In this document: one piece after another, positions 42,410 through 52,046 of the stretch
Layout: each line of letters opens with the position of its first letter
Numbering within the stretch: position 1 is the first letter of the stretch
Position numbers and translations under genes: made by a program
The notes under the pieces: model-generated
Databases searched by the model: none
The model's input: only the letters and a program-made list of their open reading frames with translations
Told to the model about the DNA's origin: nothing
Assembly (NCBI GenBank): GCA_003671055.1
Contig: QWPV01000001.1
Span: 72,582 to 136,581 of the forward strand
Direction of reading: 5' to 3'
DNA: 64,000 nucleotides
From: Planctomycetota bacterium
GTDB lineage: Bacteria > Planctomycetota > Phycisphaerae > Phycisphaerales > SM1A02

Positions 42410-44290
42410 ATGAGCACGCTCTATGCAGGACGATTTGAAACCGAAGCAGATCCGCTGTTCCGACGCTTCAACGATTCACTTCCCTTCGACCGAGTCCTCG
42501 TTACTGAGGATCTCACTGGTTCGGTTGGATGGGCGAAGGCGCTCGCGAAAGCGGGCGTGCTCACTTCCAACGAACTTCCACGCTTGCTTGCAGCACTTGA
42601 AGAAGTGCGTGTTTACGCCGAGACTCAACCTGATGCGCTCGCGCTTGCCGACGATGAAGATGTGCATTCTTGGGTCGAGCGTGAACTCGTCGCGCGTGTG
42701 GGCGACCTTGGAAAGAAGCTTCACACTGGTCGATCGCGAAACGATCAAGTCGCGACTGATCTTCGGTTGTGGACAGCGCGCGCGCTGCAGTTGCGACGCA
42801 ATGAGATAGAGAACGCGATCGATGCGTTGCTGTGCATTGCAGAGCGTGAGAAGGCAACGCCGTTTCCAGGCTACACGCACATGCAGCGTGCGCAACCGAT
42901 CCTGTTCGCGCACTGGTGCTTGGCGTATGTTGAAATGCTCTCACGCGATTCAGATCGATTCGCCGACGCTGAACGCCGTACGCTTGTGTGCCCACTTGGC
43001 TCGGGCGCACTCGCTGGAACTGCGTATCCGATCGATCGCGTTGCGCTTGCGGAGAGCCTCGGCTTCCACTCCGCGAGTTCGAATTCACTTGATGCGGTGT
43101 CTGACCGCGACTTCGTCGTCGAGAGCCTCTCTGCATGCGCGCTCTGTGCGGTGCATCTTTCGCGACTTGCAGAAGATCTCATCTTCTATACGACAAGTGA
43201 AGCGGGACTCATCGAACTCAGTGATGAGGTGACGAGCGGTTCAAGCTTGATGCCACAGAAGAAGAACCCCGACGCGCTCGAACTCATTCGCGGCAAGGCG
43301 GGCCGACAAATTGGCAACCTCGTCGCGATGCTCACGACAATCAAAGGTTTGCCACTTGCGTACAACAAAGATTTGCAAGAGGACAAAGAACCCCTGTTCG
43401 ATGCGATGGATCATCTGTCGATCTCACTGCGCATGCTTGTGCGCGTCGTCGAGGGAATGACGGTCAACCACGAACGCGCACTCGCTGCGGCGATTGGTGG
43501 CTATTCGAACGCGACGGAACTTGCTGACTATCTTGTGGGCAAGGGTGTTCCCTTCCGCGACGCGCATCATGCAGTCGGACGCATCGTGCGTGACGCGATC
43601 AAAGAATCGAAGCCGCTCGAGGGCATGACCGTTGAGCAGATGTTGAAGAGCAGCCCGAATATCGGGCAGGACGTGTATGCCTCGCTTACTGTCGACAGTG
43701 CGTTGCGCAAGCGCGATGTCGCTGGAGGCACCGCGCCTAATCGTGTCGCAGAAATTCTCGGAGGTCGACGCGCCCGCATGGGTATGCGACGGCTCACAAC
43801 TCCCGCAGGTGGCGTTCGTGTTCGCCGCGCGCGTGTGGACGACCTCGATGGCATCGTTGCGCTCGTCGAGCACTGGGCTGCCGAAGGCGAAAACCTTCCT
43901 CGCTCGCGCGAAGACATTCTTGAGTGCATCAATGAGTTTGGTGTCGCGGTGCGCGATGGCAAAGTTGTAGGGTGCGGTGCGTTGTGGGTCTACACGCCGC
44001 AACTTGCGGAGATTCGCTCGCTCGGCGTTTCCCCAGATTCGATCGGCCACGGCATCGGGCAGAAGATGATGGAGTTCTTCATCGACTGGACGAGTCGATT
44101 GCACATTCCGAAAGTCTTCGTCCTCACACGTGCGCCAAAGTATTTCGTGAAGTTTGGTTTCCGCCAAGTGAGCGTGAACAGTCTTCCTGAAAAGGTGCTG
44201 AAGGACTGCGCGAAATGCCCGAAGAATCAGGCGTGTGATGAAATCGCGATGGTGCTTGATGTTGCGCTTCCGAAAGAGAATGGCAAGTGA
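42410..44290 (+). CDS. argH: Argininosuccinate lyase fused to an N-acetyltransferase (probable NAGS)
   Basis: Residues 1-460 are argininosuccinate lyase, which splits argininosuccinate to arginine and fumarate. The signature GSSLMPQKKNP is at 277-287, with HTGRSRNDQVATDLRLW and YTHMQRAQPILFAHW upstream. Residues 469-615 form a GNAT domain: VRVRRARVDDLDGIVALVE, the CoA loop IGHGIGQKM near 545-552, RAPKYFVKFGF, and a Cys-rich tail LPEKVLKDCAKCPKNQACDE. This tail resembles short N-acetylglutamate synthases. ArgH-ArgA fusions are known in some marine proteobacteria. With argJ next door, the GNAT domain would replenish N-acetylglutamate. No stop or frameshift separates the parts. Confidence 0.93.
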   Translation: MSTLYAGRFETEADPLFRRFNDSLPFDRVLVTEDLTGSVGWAKALAKAGVLTSNELPRLLAALEEVRVYAETQPDALALADDEDVHSWVERELVARVGDLGKKLHTGRSRNDQVATDLRLWTARALQLRRNEIENAIDALLCIAEREKATPFPGYTHMQRAQPILFAHWCLAYVEMLSRDSDRFADAERRTLVCPLGSGALAGTAYPIDRVALAESLGFHSASSNSLDAVSDRDFVVESLSACALCAVHLSRLAEDLIFYTTSEAGLIELSDEVTSGSSLMPQKKNPDALELIRGKAGRQIGNLVAMLTTIKGLPLAYNKDLQEDKEPLFDAMDHLSISLRMLVRVVEGMTVNHERALAAAIGGYSNATELADYLVGKGVPFRDAHHAVGRIVRDAIKESKPLEGMTVEQMLKSSPNIGQDVYASLTVDSALRKRDVAGGTAPNRVAEILGGRRARMGMRRLTTPAGGVRVRRARVDDLDGIVALVEHWAAEGENLPRSREDILECINEFGVAVRDGKVVGCGALWVYTPQLAEIRSLGVSPDSIGHGIGQKMMEFFIDWTSRLHIPKVFVLTRAPKYFVKFGFRQVSVNSLPEKVLKDCAKCPKNQACDEIAMVLDVALPKENGK

Positions 44291-45492
44291 GCGAACTTCT
44301 GTTTCCACGCGGTTTCCGCGCAGTAACCGCAGCGGCGTCAATCAAAAAGGTCGGCCGTGACGATCTCGCACTCCTCGTCATGCCTGATGGCGCGACGGCG
44401 GCTGCCCTCTTCACGACGAACTTGTTTTGCGCAGCGCCTGTGCAATTGTCGCGGCAGCATCTCAAGGATTCGCGTGGTCACGCGAGCGCATTGCTTCTCA
44501 ACTCAGGATGCGCCAACGCAGCAACTGGCTCGCTCGGCGCATCGAATGCAATCGATTGCGTGGAGCTCATCGCCAATGCACTCGGTGTGAGCGCACTGAG
44601 CGTACTGGTGAATTCAACGGGCGTCATCGGCACGCAACTTCCGATGGATCGCATCGCCCCGCTGCTTGCACCACTCGCGAAGTCCGCATGCGAGGCTGAC
44701 GACGCGGGGTCACTTGAAGCGTACGCGCGCGCGATCATGACCACGGATACGCGACCGAAGATGTCCACTCGCGTGCTTCAGATCGGCGACATCCGCATTC
44801 GACTCAGCGGTGTCGCGAAGGGCGCGGGAATGATTCATCCCAACATGGCAACGATGATTTCGGTCGTCACCACGGATGCGCAACTCTCCGCGAGCGAGTT
44901 GGACATGCTGCTTCGCGACGCTGCCGACAAATCCTTCCACCGCATCAGCGTGGATGGCGACACGTCCACAAATGACTCGCTCTTCGCATTCGCGTCTGGG
45001 AAAGCTGGTCGCGTTGATCCGGAATTGCTCCGCACTGCGCTCATCGAAGTCTGTCAGGAACTTGCGCGCATGATCGTGACGGATGGCGAGGGCTTTACGC
45101 GCTCGATGTCCGTTCGCGTCGAAGGCGCGCGCACGAAAGAAGAAGCGACAACGGTTGCGAAGACCGTTGCGCAGAGCCTGTTGGTGCGATGCGCCGTCAC
45201 AGGTGGCGATCCAAACTGGGGACGCATCGTTGCAGCCGCCGGCCGCGCGGGTGTGCGGTTCGATCCTTCGGAGTTGCGCTTGTATGTTGGTGGGATTGAA
45301 ATCTTCGCGCAAGGCCAACCCGTCGTATGCGATGCGCAAGCAGTCCGCGCTGCGTTTAATGGTGAGCATGTCGCGATGATCCTTCACCTTGGCGCAACAA
45401 CCGGAGAAGTGGGCGACACGAACGCCGATGAGTTCCTCACCTCAGGTCTTACCGAAGAGTACGTTCGCCTCAACGCGGACTACACGACGTAA
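44287..45492 (+). CDS. argJ: Bifunctional ornithine acetyltransferase / N-acetylglutamate synthase
   Basis: ArgJ moves the acetyl group from N-acetylornithine to glutamate, making the pathway cyclic. The 401-residue protein starts with GTG at 44287, overlapping the argH TGA by 4 nt (GTGA). The precursor self-cleaves at the Ala-Thr of HPNMATMISVVTTDA, giving two chains. Other motifs are LFTTNLFCAAPV, NSGCANAATG, VNSTGVIGTQLPMDRI, SVDGDTSTNDSL and CAVTGGDPNWGRIVAAAGRAGV. It ends the arginine operon and faces a long hairpin shared with the convergent chemoreceptor gene. Confidence 0.96.
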   Translation: MSELLFPRGFRAVTAAASIKKVGRDDLALLVMPDGATAAALFTTNLFCAAPVQLSRQHLKDSRGHASALLLNSGCANAATGSLGASNAIDCVELIANALGVSALSVLVNSTGVIGTQLPMDRIAPLLAPLAKSACEADDAGSLEAYARAIMTTDTRPKMSTRVLQIGDIRIRLSGVAKGAGMIHPNMATMISVVTTDAQLSASELDMLLRDAADKSFHRISVDGDTSTNDSLFAFASGKAGRVDPELLRTALIEVCQELARMIVTDGEGFTRSMSVRVEGARTKEEATTVAKTVAQSLLVRCAVTGGDPNWGRIVAAAGRAGVRFDPSELRLYVGGIEIFAQGQPVVCDAQAVRAAFNGEHVAMILHLGATTGEVGDTNADEFLTSGLTEEYVRLNADYTT

Positions 45493-45505
45493 CTTTCATC
45501 CCCCT

Positions 45506-45564
45506 CACTACAACGCACATTGAGGCGCGCAACACGAGTATCACGCGCCTCAACGATTGTAGTG
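45506..45564. terminator. Bidirectional hairpin between argJ and the chemoreceptor
   Basis: Two stacked stems: cactacaa/ttgtagtg (45506-45513 with 45557-45564) and ttgaggcgcg/cgcgcctcaa (45520-45529 with 45544-45553). A small internal loop lies between them and a 14-nt loop caps the structure. The position between convergent genes suggests a terminator for both. T-runs are weak on both sides. Confidence 0.6.
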
Positions 45565-45581
45565 ATGCGTACTGCTCGATC

Positions 45582-47720
45582 TCAACCGCTAAACCGCGCG
45601 AGTGCAGCGCGCAACTGCGTGACTTCAGTCGCCGCCCGTTGCGCAGCGGCTGCAACTTCCGCTGATTGCGCCGCGGACTGCTGCGTGTGCTCGGTTGCTG
45701 CGAAGATTGCCTTGTCAATCTGCTGAATACCTCCCGCTTGCTCGCGCTGCTCGCTCGCGATCACATCGACAGTCTGCGCGACATCTTTGGCAGCAGCGAC
45801 AATCTGCATGAGCGCGCTTCCAACTTCGGTGCCGATCGCAACACCTCGCCGCACACAGACATTGCTCGTCTCGACAAGATCAGCAGTTTTTCGAGCCGCC
45901 TCTCCTGAGCGTGTCGCAAGTGCGCGAACTTCCTGCGCGACAACTGCGAATCCTCGGCCAGCATCACCCGCACGCGCAGCTTCAACCGCAGCATTGAGTG
46001 CGAGCAAGTTCGTCTGGAATGCAATCTCATCAATCGCTCGAATGATCTGCGAAATTTCCGCCGAGCTCTTCTCGATGGCGCCGAGCGCTTCGCTCATGCG
46101 TGACATCGAACCTCCAGCGACCTCTGCCGCAGTCAGACCCTCTCCCGCAACCGTCGCCGCGTGAGTGGATCGATTGGATCCCTTCAGCGTGCGGCCACTG
46201 AGCTCTGCGACAGATGCAGTCATTTCCTCGAATGTTGACGCTTGCTCTGATGCGACTTCCGCAAGCGCGTGGCTCGTGCTCGTCAGCGAATCGACCCCGC
46301 CCTCAATCTCAACTGCGCTTGTGCGCACGACCGCGATCGAGTCTCCGAGCGCAGCAACGAATCGGTCGAATGCCCCTCCAATCGAGGCAAGCTCATCCGC
46401 TCCCTTGAGGCCAACCCTTACGCTTAAATCTCCGCGTTCGATTCGACCGAGGCTCTCAACAACTCTGCCTGCGCGCTTGGAGATCCATCGTCCGATCAAC
46501 AGAAGCACACCAGTCACAACCACCACCGCAATTCCACCAACGGTGATATTTGCGATAGCAAGTTGACGGACTGGTGCGAGCACTTCCGCTCGATCAACCT
46601 CTGCGAGGATGACCCATGGATGCCCCAGATAATCGAATGGCATTGCAGCGGCGATGAATTGTGCGCTCTCCGTCTCATGCGTTCCAAAGGTCTCTTTGCC
46701 AGCAAACGCACCGTCGACTGCGTCACCTTCACGCTTCGCCAATAGGACCGTCGGATCCTTTGAAAGGCGAGTGTTCGTACGCGCGAAACGATCTTCACCG
46801 ACGAGTACGCAGTCACCGCTGACGCCAAGGCCTGCCGCGAGATTGCAGATCGCATCCATCTGATCGATGGGAACCTGCGCTGCAACGGCGCCAATCACGA
46901 CACCGTCTTTGAAGACAGGCGCGGCGATGAATCCTGCAGCAGCGTTGTAACTGGGTGCATAGGGCGCGTAGTCGCTCGCGATAGCGTTGGGAGTCGTCGC
47001 TGCAAGCGCCGCGCGAACAGTGACGGCGAGACCGGACTTCGCCCAGGCGCCTGATGTGAGATTCGTCGCGAAATCCGTTTCCTTAAAGCAGGTGTAGACG
47101 ACATCTCCATTTGTGTTGACGAGGAAGATGTCGTAGTACTTGAAGCGATCAAGCACGCCGTGAAATCGCGGATGCAATTGCGCATGCGCCGTTCCATACA
47201 GCGTTCCTTCCGCGCCTTCATCGAGCAAGAGTTTCGATCCAATCGGATGGGGATTGCGGCAGATGTACTCAGCCTGTAATTCTGCTGCGCGATCACTCGC
47301 TGGAAGAATTGCCGCTGCACCTTTCCAAGGCGCACCACCATCACGGAAGCGCTTCGCGAGTTCGCGCTCATGATGTGCGATGAGTTCGGCGCGCGAGGCC
47401 ACCGCGTTCACTGCTGGTTCAAGGAAGCCTTCGGTGAATCGCTCGATCGCGAGAATCGTGGTCGGCTCCGATGCTATCGACTCAACCTGTGCGCGCATCG
47501 ATCGCGCATGACCTTCGACGCCTGCAGCACGCGCTTCAAGTGTCGCTCCGAGCGCGGCCTGCTGCGCTGCGATGAGTGATGACTCTGCAACTAAAAAACT
47601 TCCGTACCCGACGCTGAATGCGACGAGCGCAACCGCAATACCGCCGACGATTGCGAGGCGAACGCCGAGTTGATGATGCCACTTCGAAAGCGGGCGGCAC
47701 TGTGCATTCGGTTGAAACAT
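45582..47720 (-). CDS. Methyl-accepting chemotaxis protein with periplasmic Cache sensor
   Basis: From ATG 47718-47720, 712 residues. A first transmembrane helix (about residues 18-42) is followed by a large periplasmic Cache-like domain (about 45-380, with [21 protein letters not shown]). Next come a second helix ([17 protein letters not shown]), a HAMP domain and a long helical signalling domain. The hairpin tip [23 protein letters not shown] is the hallmark that contacts CheA/CheW. No CheR-tethering pentapeptide is visible at the C-terminus. No che genes are near. The ligand is unknown. The frame is open to 47834, but the shorter start gives a normal N-terminus. Confidence 0.93.
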   Translation of the reverse strand: MFQPNAQCRPLSKWHHQLGVRLAIVGGIAVALVAFSVGYGSFLVAESSLIAAQQAALGATLEARAAGVEGHARSMRAQVESIASEPTTILAIERFTEGFLEPAVNAVASRAELIAHHERELAKRFRDGGAPWKGAAAILPASDRAAELQAEYICRNPHPIGSKLLLDEGAEGTLYGTAHAQLHPRFHGVLDRFKYYDIFLVNTNGDVVYTCFKETDFATNLTSGAWAKSGLAVTVRAALAATTPNAIASDYAPYAPSYNAAAGFIAAPVFKDGVVIGAVAAQVPIDQMDAICNLAAGLGVSGDCVLVGEDRFARTNTRLSKDPTVLLAKREGDAVDGAFAGKETFGTHETESAQFIAAAMPFDYLGHPWVILAEVDRAEVLAPVRQLAIANITVGGIAVVVVTGVLLLIGRWISKRAGRVVESLGRIERGDLSVRVGLKGADELASIGGAFDRFVAALGDSIAVVRTSAVEIEGGVDSLTSTSHALAEVASEQASTFEEMTASVAELSGRTLKGSNRSTHAATVAGEGLTAAEVAGGSMSRMSEALGAIEKSSAEISQIIRAIDEIAFQTNLLALNAAVEAARAGDAGRGFAVVAQEVRALATRSGEAARKTADLVETSNVCVRRGVAIGTEVGSALMQIVAAAKDVAQTVDVIASEQREQAGGIQQIDKAIFAATEHTQQSAAQSAEVAAAAQRAATEVTQLRAALARFSG

Positions 47721-47875
47721 AGATGGGACTTCGTTGGAGATACGAAAGGAGCAGTCTCGATGACTGCAACTTCGGAGTTCCACCGACGGTCGACTTGTGA
47801 TTACGCAGATACCCAAGACGAATAGGGAAACCACCCTAGTCCTGCATGGGAAGGGCGAACATTCGTGCTCGGGTT

Positions 47876-48871
47876 CTAAGCGAACTGACGCAGGAATCTC
47901 GCGTCGTTCTCAAAGAGCAATCGAATGTCCGTGATCCCATACTTCCGCATCGCAATTCGTTCGATGCCGAGTCCGAATGCGAATCCTGTCCATTCCTCAG
48001 GATCAATGCCCACTGCAGTGAGGACATTTGGATCAACCATGCCACATCCGCCGAGTTCGACCCACTTCCATTCGCCCTTGATCTTCATCTTCATGTCGAG
48101 CTCTGCGGATGGTTCGGTGAACGGGAAAAAACTCGGGCGCATGCGCACTTCGGCTTCAGGCCCGAAGAAAACTTTCGCAAACTGCACGAGCGTCGTCTTC
48201 AAGTCCACCATCGACACGCCTCGATCGATGTAGAGGCCTTCGACTTGATGGAACATTGAGTAGTGCGTCGCATCATGCGTGTCGGGGCGATACACACGAC
48301 CGATCGCGATCACCTTCAGTGGCGGCTTCTGCGACTCCATCGCACGGATCTGCACTGTGGATGTTTGCGTGCGAAGCAGCAACTTCCCCGCCGCTTCACC
48401 ACCGAGATAAAAGTTGTCCGCTGGTCCACGCGCAGGATGATCGGCTGGAATATTGAGTGCGTTGAAGTTGTGCCACTCATCTTCGAGCTCGGGGCCATCC
48501 GCGATTGCGAATCCCATCCGTGAGAAGACATCGACGATCTCTTCGATCGTGCGAGCGATCACGTGACGGCATCCCTGCGGCAGTTCCACCGCTGGTTCTG
48601 TCACATCAATCTGCGGGCCACTCACTGTGGCGCCGAGCGTGAGCTTCCTCGACTCGTACGCAGCCTCAAGCGTCCCCTTGCATTGATTGAGGCGCGCGCC
48701 AACAGCGGGCTTCTCGTCCTTGGACACGGACTTCAGTGCCGCCATGAAGTCACGCAGCGCGCCCTGCGGTCCAATCCACTTTGACTTCCACGCTTCAAGT
48801 GCCGCCGCGTCCGTGAGGGCGGTGATGGATTCGAGCGCAGCGCGTTCCTTCGCGTCAATTTCAGCAAGCAT
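47876..48871 (-). CDS. pheS: Phenylalanine-tRNA ligase alpha subunit
   Basis: The catalytic subunit of the (alpha-beta)2 enzyme that charges tRNA-Phe. From ATG 48869-48871 it has 331 residues. There is an N-terminal coiled coil ([18 protein letters not shown]), then the class II core: [78 protein letters not shown], and motif 3 [19 protein letters not shown]. The Phe-pocket region is intact. pheT, usually next, is absent: the downstream neighbour on this strand is the chemoreceptor. It lies just beyond the terminator of the ribosomal cluster. Confidence 0.95.
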   Translation of the reverse strand: MLAEIDAKERAALESITALTDAAALEAWKSKWIGPQGALRDFMAALKSVSKDEKPAVGARLNQCKGTLEAAYESRKLTLGATVSGPQIDVTEPAVELPQGCRHVIARTIEEIVDVFSRMGFAIADGPELEDEWHNFNALNIPADHPARGPADNFYLGGEAAGKLLLRTQTSTVQIRAMESQKPPLKVIAIGRVYRPDTHDATHYSMFHQVEGLYIDRGVSMVDLKTTLVQFAKVFFGPEAEVRMRPSFFPFTEPSAELDMKMKIKGEWKWVELGGCGMVDPNVLTAVGIDPEEWTGFAFGLGIERIAMRKYGITDIRLLFENDARFLRQFA

Positions 48872-48891
48872 CGCCTGAGTGTAACGGCGAG

Positions 48892-48928
48892 CAAAAATGA
48901 ACGCGCGGCTGAGCAATGCTCAGCCGCG
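48892..48928 (-). terminator. Rho-independent terminator of the ribosomal-protein cluster
   Basis: On the minus strand CGCGGCTGAG pairs with CTCAGCCGCG (48904-48913 with 48919-48928), loop 5 nt, followed by CGTTCATTTTTGC. It lies 22 bases past the rplQ stop. Confidence 0.85.
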
Positions 48929-48950
48929 TGTTCGAATGAATGATGAACGG

Positions 48951-49562
48951 TCAGTCAGCAGCTGGTGCTGCGGCCGCTGGTGCTGCGGCCTTCTTGCGAA
49001 GTTCAGCCGCGTAGGCGGTGCGGCGATCCGCTGTTTGACGGCGAGTCGAACGACGACCGCTGACCTGCGGACCATCTTCCTTGCCAACAAATTGGAGGAG
49101 AACAAGGTCGGTGCCGTCGCCGAGGCGGTGCTTGTCAAGCTTGATGATGCGGGTGTAACCACCAGCGCGACCTTCAAACAATGGAGCGACCTTCGTCAAG
49201 ATGTGCTGCACAAGGCGTGGCGCCTTGCGAAGTTCACCGTAACGGTTGAACTCGATGTCGTCTGCAGAGGCGACTTCGAAGAATGCGTTCGTGCGCTTCG
49301 ACTCAGGCACGCTCGGATCCGCAACCCACGCGTGGATCTTGCGATCCGTGAGTGTGGCTGTGATGCGTCGGCGCGTGTTGAGATCTGATGAACCCTTCGC
49401 GAGAGTAATGAGTTTCTCGACGAATGGCTGCACAGCCTTTGCCTTCGCAAAGGTTGTCTCAATCTGACCATGCTCGAAAAGACCAGCCGCCAAATTGCGC
49501 AACATGGCGCGGCGGTGGCCCGCTTTCACACAGAGTTGTCTACCGAATACACGATGGCGCAT
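48951..49562 (-). CDS. rplQ: 50S ribosomal protein L17
   Basis: L17 binds 23S rRNA near the exit tunnel. The N-terminal MRHRVFGRQLCVKAGHRRAMLRNLA segment and RNLAAGLFEHGQIETTFAKAK are characteristic, as is GGYTRIIKLDKHRLGDG. At 203 residues it is much longer than the usual 120-130: an added C-terminal tail is Arg-rich then Ala-rich (AELRKKAAAPAAAAPAAD). It is the last gene of the cluster, 107 bp after rpoA, and precedes the terminator. Confidence 0.95.
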   Translation of the reverse strand: MRHRVFGRQLCVKAGHRRAMLRNLAAGLFEHGQIETTFAKAKAVQPFVEKLITLAKGSSDLNTRRRITATLTDRKIHAWVADPSVPESKRTNAFFEVASADDIEFNRYGELRKAPRLVQHILTKVAPLFEGRAGGYTRIIKLDKHRLGDGTDLVLLQFVGKEDGPQVSGRRSTRRQTADRRTAYAAELRKKAAAPAAAAPAAD

Positions 49563-49669
49563 GTTGATTACCTCAGTCGTTAAATGCCGTTCTCATGACG
49601 GCGAAAAGTCAATCAGTCAGAACACATGATCAAACGGACGAGCAGTCGCGAGCAGAACTCGCAATCCAC

Positions 49670-50668
49670 TTAGGACGGGAGAACACCTTCAGGCAGTTGC
49701 ATTCCAAGGTGAAGATCGAGGTGAGCGAGTTGCTCCTCAACTTCCTTGAGCGAAGTCTTACCAAAGCTGCGGACGCCGAGAAGATCGTCTTCTGTGCGGC
49801 ACACGAGCTCAGCAATTGTTTCGATGCGTGCGGTTTCGAGGCAGTTGCGTGCACGAACCGAAAGATCGAGTTCGCTCACTGGCATTTGCAGCTTGCGGAT
49901 GAACTCATCATCAGTCGCGCTCTGCGAGGCAACGTCTTCGGAGACAACGCTGCTGCCGATGTCTTCGAACTGCACGAATGGATTGAGATGCTTGCGCAGG
50001 ATCTTGCTAGCTTCAACGAGTGCCATCTCAGGAGAGACGGTGCCGTTGGTCCAGATGTCCATCACAAGGCGTTGATAGGTTGTCTTCTGACCGACGCGAG
50101 TGTCTTCGCAGTGGAAGCGCACGCGCTGCACTGGCGAGAAGATCGCATCGATTTCGATTTCACCAATAAGCTGCTCGCCCTTGGAGAACTGCTCGCTCGC
50201 TGGCATGTAGCCACGACCGCGCGCAACGGTGAACTCGACGCCGAAATCAACCTTGTCGGTGAGGGTCGCGATGACCTTCTCGGGGTTGTGAATTTCAACG
50301 GACGAATCGCACTCAATGAGATCTGCAGTGACATCGCCAGGACCAGTTGCTTCGAGGCGAAGCGTCTTGGTCTCTGCATCCCCACTCATAGAAACAACGA
50401 CACCCTTGATGTTCAGGATGATGTCGGTGACATCTTCGAGTACGCCTGGGAGCGAGGAGAATTCGTGCTCGACACCGGTGATACGAACCTTGGTGATCGC
50501 TGCGCCCTCAATCGAGGAGAGCAGGACACGACGAAGGCTGTTGCCGATGGTCGTACCAAAGCCAGGCTCGAACGGTTCAATGATGAACCGACCGAAGTTT
50601 TGCGTATAGCTCTTCGAGTCTTTTACGACTCGGGACGGAAGTTCAAGACCGCGCCATCGAACATGCAT
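49670..50668 (-). CDS. rpoA: RNA polymerase alpha subunit
   Basis: A 332-residue alpha subunit. The N-terminal domain (to about 235) carries GRFIIEPFEPGFGTTIGNSLRRVLLSS, the dimerisation core, plus ITGVEHEFSSLPGVLEDVTDIILN. The C-terminal domain (about 265-325) has LDLSVRARNCLETARIETIAELV and FGKTSLKEVEEQL, the DNA UP-element and activator contact surface. Usual neighbours rpsD and rpsK are expected upstream; here rpsK lies 208 bp upstream and rpsD is missing. The start fits family length. Confidence 0.97.
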   Translation of the reverse strand: MHVRWRGLELPSRVVKDSKSYTQNFGRFIIEPFEPGFGTTIGNSLRRVLLSSIEGAAITKVRITGVEHEFSSLPGVLEDVTDIILNIKGVVVSMSGDAETKTLRLEATGPGDVTADLIECDSSVEIHNPEKVIATLTDKVDFGVEFTVARGRGYMPASEQFSKGEQLIGEIEIDAIFSPVQRVRFHCEDTRVGQKTTYQRLVMDIWTNGTVSPEMALVEASKILRKHLNPFVQFEDIGSSVVSEDVASQSATDDEFIRKLQMPVSELDLSVRARNCLETARIETIAELVCRTEDDLLGVRSFGKTSLKEVEEQLAHLDLHLGMQLPEGVLPS

Positions 50669-50843
50669 AGGGAAACTCCAGAATCCAGCAGAACCTTGAA
50701 AAGGTCGTTCGTTGCCTCTCGGCGCGTGCCACCCTGCTGGGCGGTGACAGCGAGCCTTCTGTGCAGCGAACCTAACGCTCAGACATCATTCGAAACAGTG
50801 CTGAGAAACAAACTTCGGCACTGAGGAAACTCAAATCAAACCT

Positions 50844-50911
50844 TAGACGCGCCGCTTCTTCGGCGCGCGACATCCATTAGACGCGACGCTTCTTCGGCGC
50901 ACGACATCCAT
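50844..50911. repeat. 34-bp tandem duplication of the rpsK 3' end
   Basis: Two adjacent 34-bp copies, 50844-50877 and 50878-50911, differ at two positions. The copy within rpsK encodes the last codons RAPKKRRV up to the stop; the other lies just beyond the stop, in a different frame. It looks like a recent slip duplication. Confidence 0.85.
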
Positions 50912-51275
50912 TGTGTGGGATACCCGTGTGATCTTCGATCGCAGTGACCTTGATGCCGTTCGCTGCGAGAGCAGTGATTGCGCTCTCACGACCAGGACCA
51001 GGACCCTTCACGCGAACTTCCACTTCCTTGAGACCCATGCGCTTCGCCTTCGACACTGCCTTCTCCGATGCGCGGGAAGCCGCGAATGGAGTCGACTTGC
51101 GTGCACCCTTGAATCCAACGGTGCCTGCGGAGTCTTGAGCGATCACATCGCCGTTGGTGTCGGTGATGGCAACAATCGTGTTGTTGAAACTCGCGTTGAT
51201 GTGCACGATTCCGCGCACGACGGACTTTCGAACCTTGCTCTTCTTCGTGGATGTTGATGTTGCAGGCGTTGCCAT
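50877..51275 (-). CDS. rpsK: 30S ribosomal protein S11
   Basis: S11 shapes the platform and mRNA exit of the 30S subunit. The 132-residue protein has [37 protein letters not shown] and the end [27 protein letters not shown] Lys-rich start ([12 protein letters not shown]) precedes the conserved part. It lies after rpsM and before rpoA, without rpsD between. Its 3' end is tandemly duplicated. Confidence 0.97.
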   Translation of the reverse strand: MATPATSTSTKKSKVRKSVVRGIVHINASFNNTIVAITDTNGDVIAQDSAGTVGFKGARKSTPFAASRASEKAVSKAKRMGLKEVEVRVKGPGPGRESAITALAANGIKVTAIEDHTGIPHNGCRAPKKRRV

Positions 51276-51359
51276 GGTCGTTGCTTTCGTCGAATCGTCT
51301 ATCTAAACAAACTGCTACTCGTCTACCGCTTCGGGCATCGGTTACCGCTATAGGCATCG

Positions 51360-51378
51360 GGGCAAATGCCCTTTGCCC
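51360..51378. promoter_or_regulatory. Hairpin in the rpsM-rpsK gap
   Basis: GGGCAAA pairs with TTTGCCC around TGCCC in the 118-bp gap. GGCATCGG-like segments recur around it (near 51333, 51352 and 51376). It may be an RNA control element or processing site for the alpha operon; there is no T-run for a terminator. Confidence 0.3.
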
Positions 51379-51393
51379 ATCGGCGTGGGGCTT

Positions 51394-51771
51394 TTAGCCC
51401 TTCACGCCCTTCTTACCAGCGACCGTCTTCTTGCGACCCTTACGGGTACGCGCGTTCGAACGGGTGCGCTGGCCGTGCACTGGCAGGCTGCGTCGATGAC
51501 GATCGCCACGCCAGCACTTGATGTCCTTGAGTCGTTGGATGTCTTGCGCGACTTGGCGTCGCAGCGCACCCTCAACGATGAACTCCGTATCGACGATCGC
51601 AGTGATCGCAGCGATCTCGGCTTCCTTGAGGTCGTTGGTACGACGTTCAGGATCGATCCCAACCTTGTTGAGAATGTCGAGTGCGGTCTTGCGTCCAATC
51701 CCATGGATGTATGGGAGTGAGAATGCAATCTTCTTCTTCTCTGGGATGTCGATGCCGGCGATACGGGGCAT
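51394..51771 (-). CDS. rpsM: 30S ribosomal protein S13
   Basis: S13 sits in the head of the 30S subunit and contacts the P-site tRNA and L5. The 125 residues include MPRIAGIDIPEKKKIAFSLP, IHGIGRKTALDILNKVGID and RQVAQDIQRLKDIKCWRGDRHRRSLPVHGQRTRSNARTRKG in normal form, ending in a Lys-rich tail. Gene order infA-rpmJ-rpsM-rpsK is standard. Confidence 0.97.
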   Translation of the reverse strand: MPRIAGIDIPEKKKIAFSLPYIHGIGRKTALDILNKVGIDPERRTNDLKEAEIAAITAIVDTEFIVEGALRRQVAQDIQRLKDIKCWRGDRHRRSLPVHGQRTRSNARTRKGRKKTVAGKKGVKG

Positions 51772-51879
51772 AGGTGGAGTCCTTGTTCAGTGCAGTTCCG
51801 CGCAGTTGTCTTGTGCGGAAGTTCAGTCAGGAAAAGTCGGTGATAGAAACGTGTGAATCAACTTCAAGCTGACCAGCGG

Positions 51880-51996
51880 TCAACCTTGGCGTTGCTTCAA
51901 ACGGGGATTCTTCTTGTTGATAACAAATCGCTTGCCCTTGCGGACAACGATCTGACAATCTTGGGTGCGGCGCTTGATACTGGATCGAACCTTCAT
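51880..51996 (-). CDS. rpmJ: 50S ribosomal protein L36, zinc-ligand-poor form
   Basis: A 38-codon frame from ATG 51994-51996 encodes [30 protein letters not shown] and PRLKQRQG in sequence, the whole length of L36. Standard zinc-binding L36 uses Cys11, Cys14, Cys27 and a His near 32. Here position 11 is Thr, Cys14 is kept, and position 27 is Asn, so zinc binding is unlikely. Position between infA and rpsM is the canonical rpmJ slot. Confidence 0.95.
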   Translation of the reverse strand: MKVRSSIKRRTQDCQIVVRKGKRFVINKKNPRLKQRQG

Positions 51997-52046
51997 AGTG
52001 GGCCTCTTACTGTGCTTGCGTTCGTAACAGGAAAGTCGGAGAGAAA

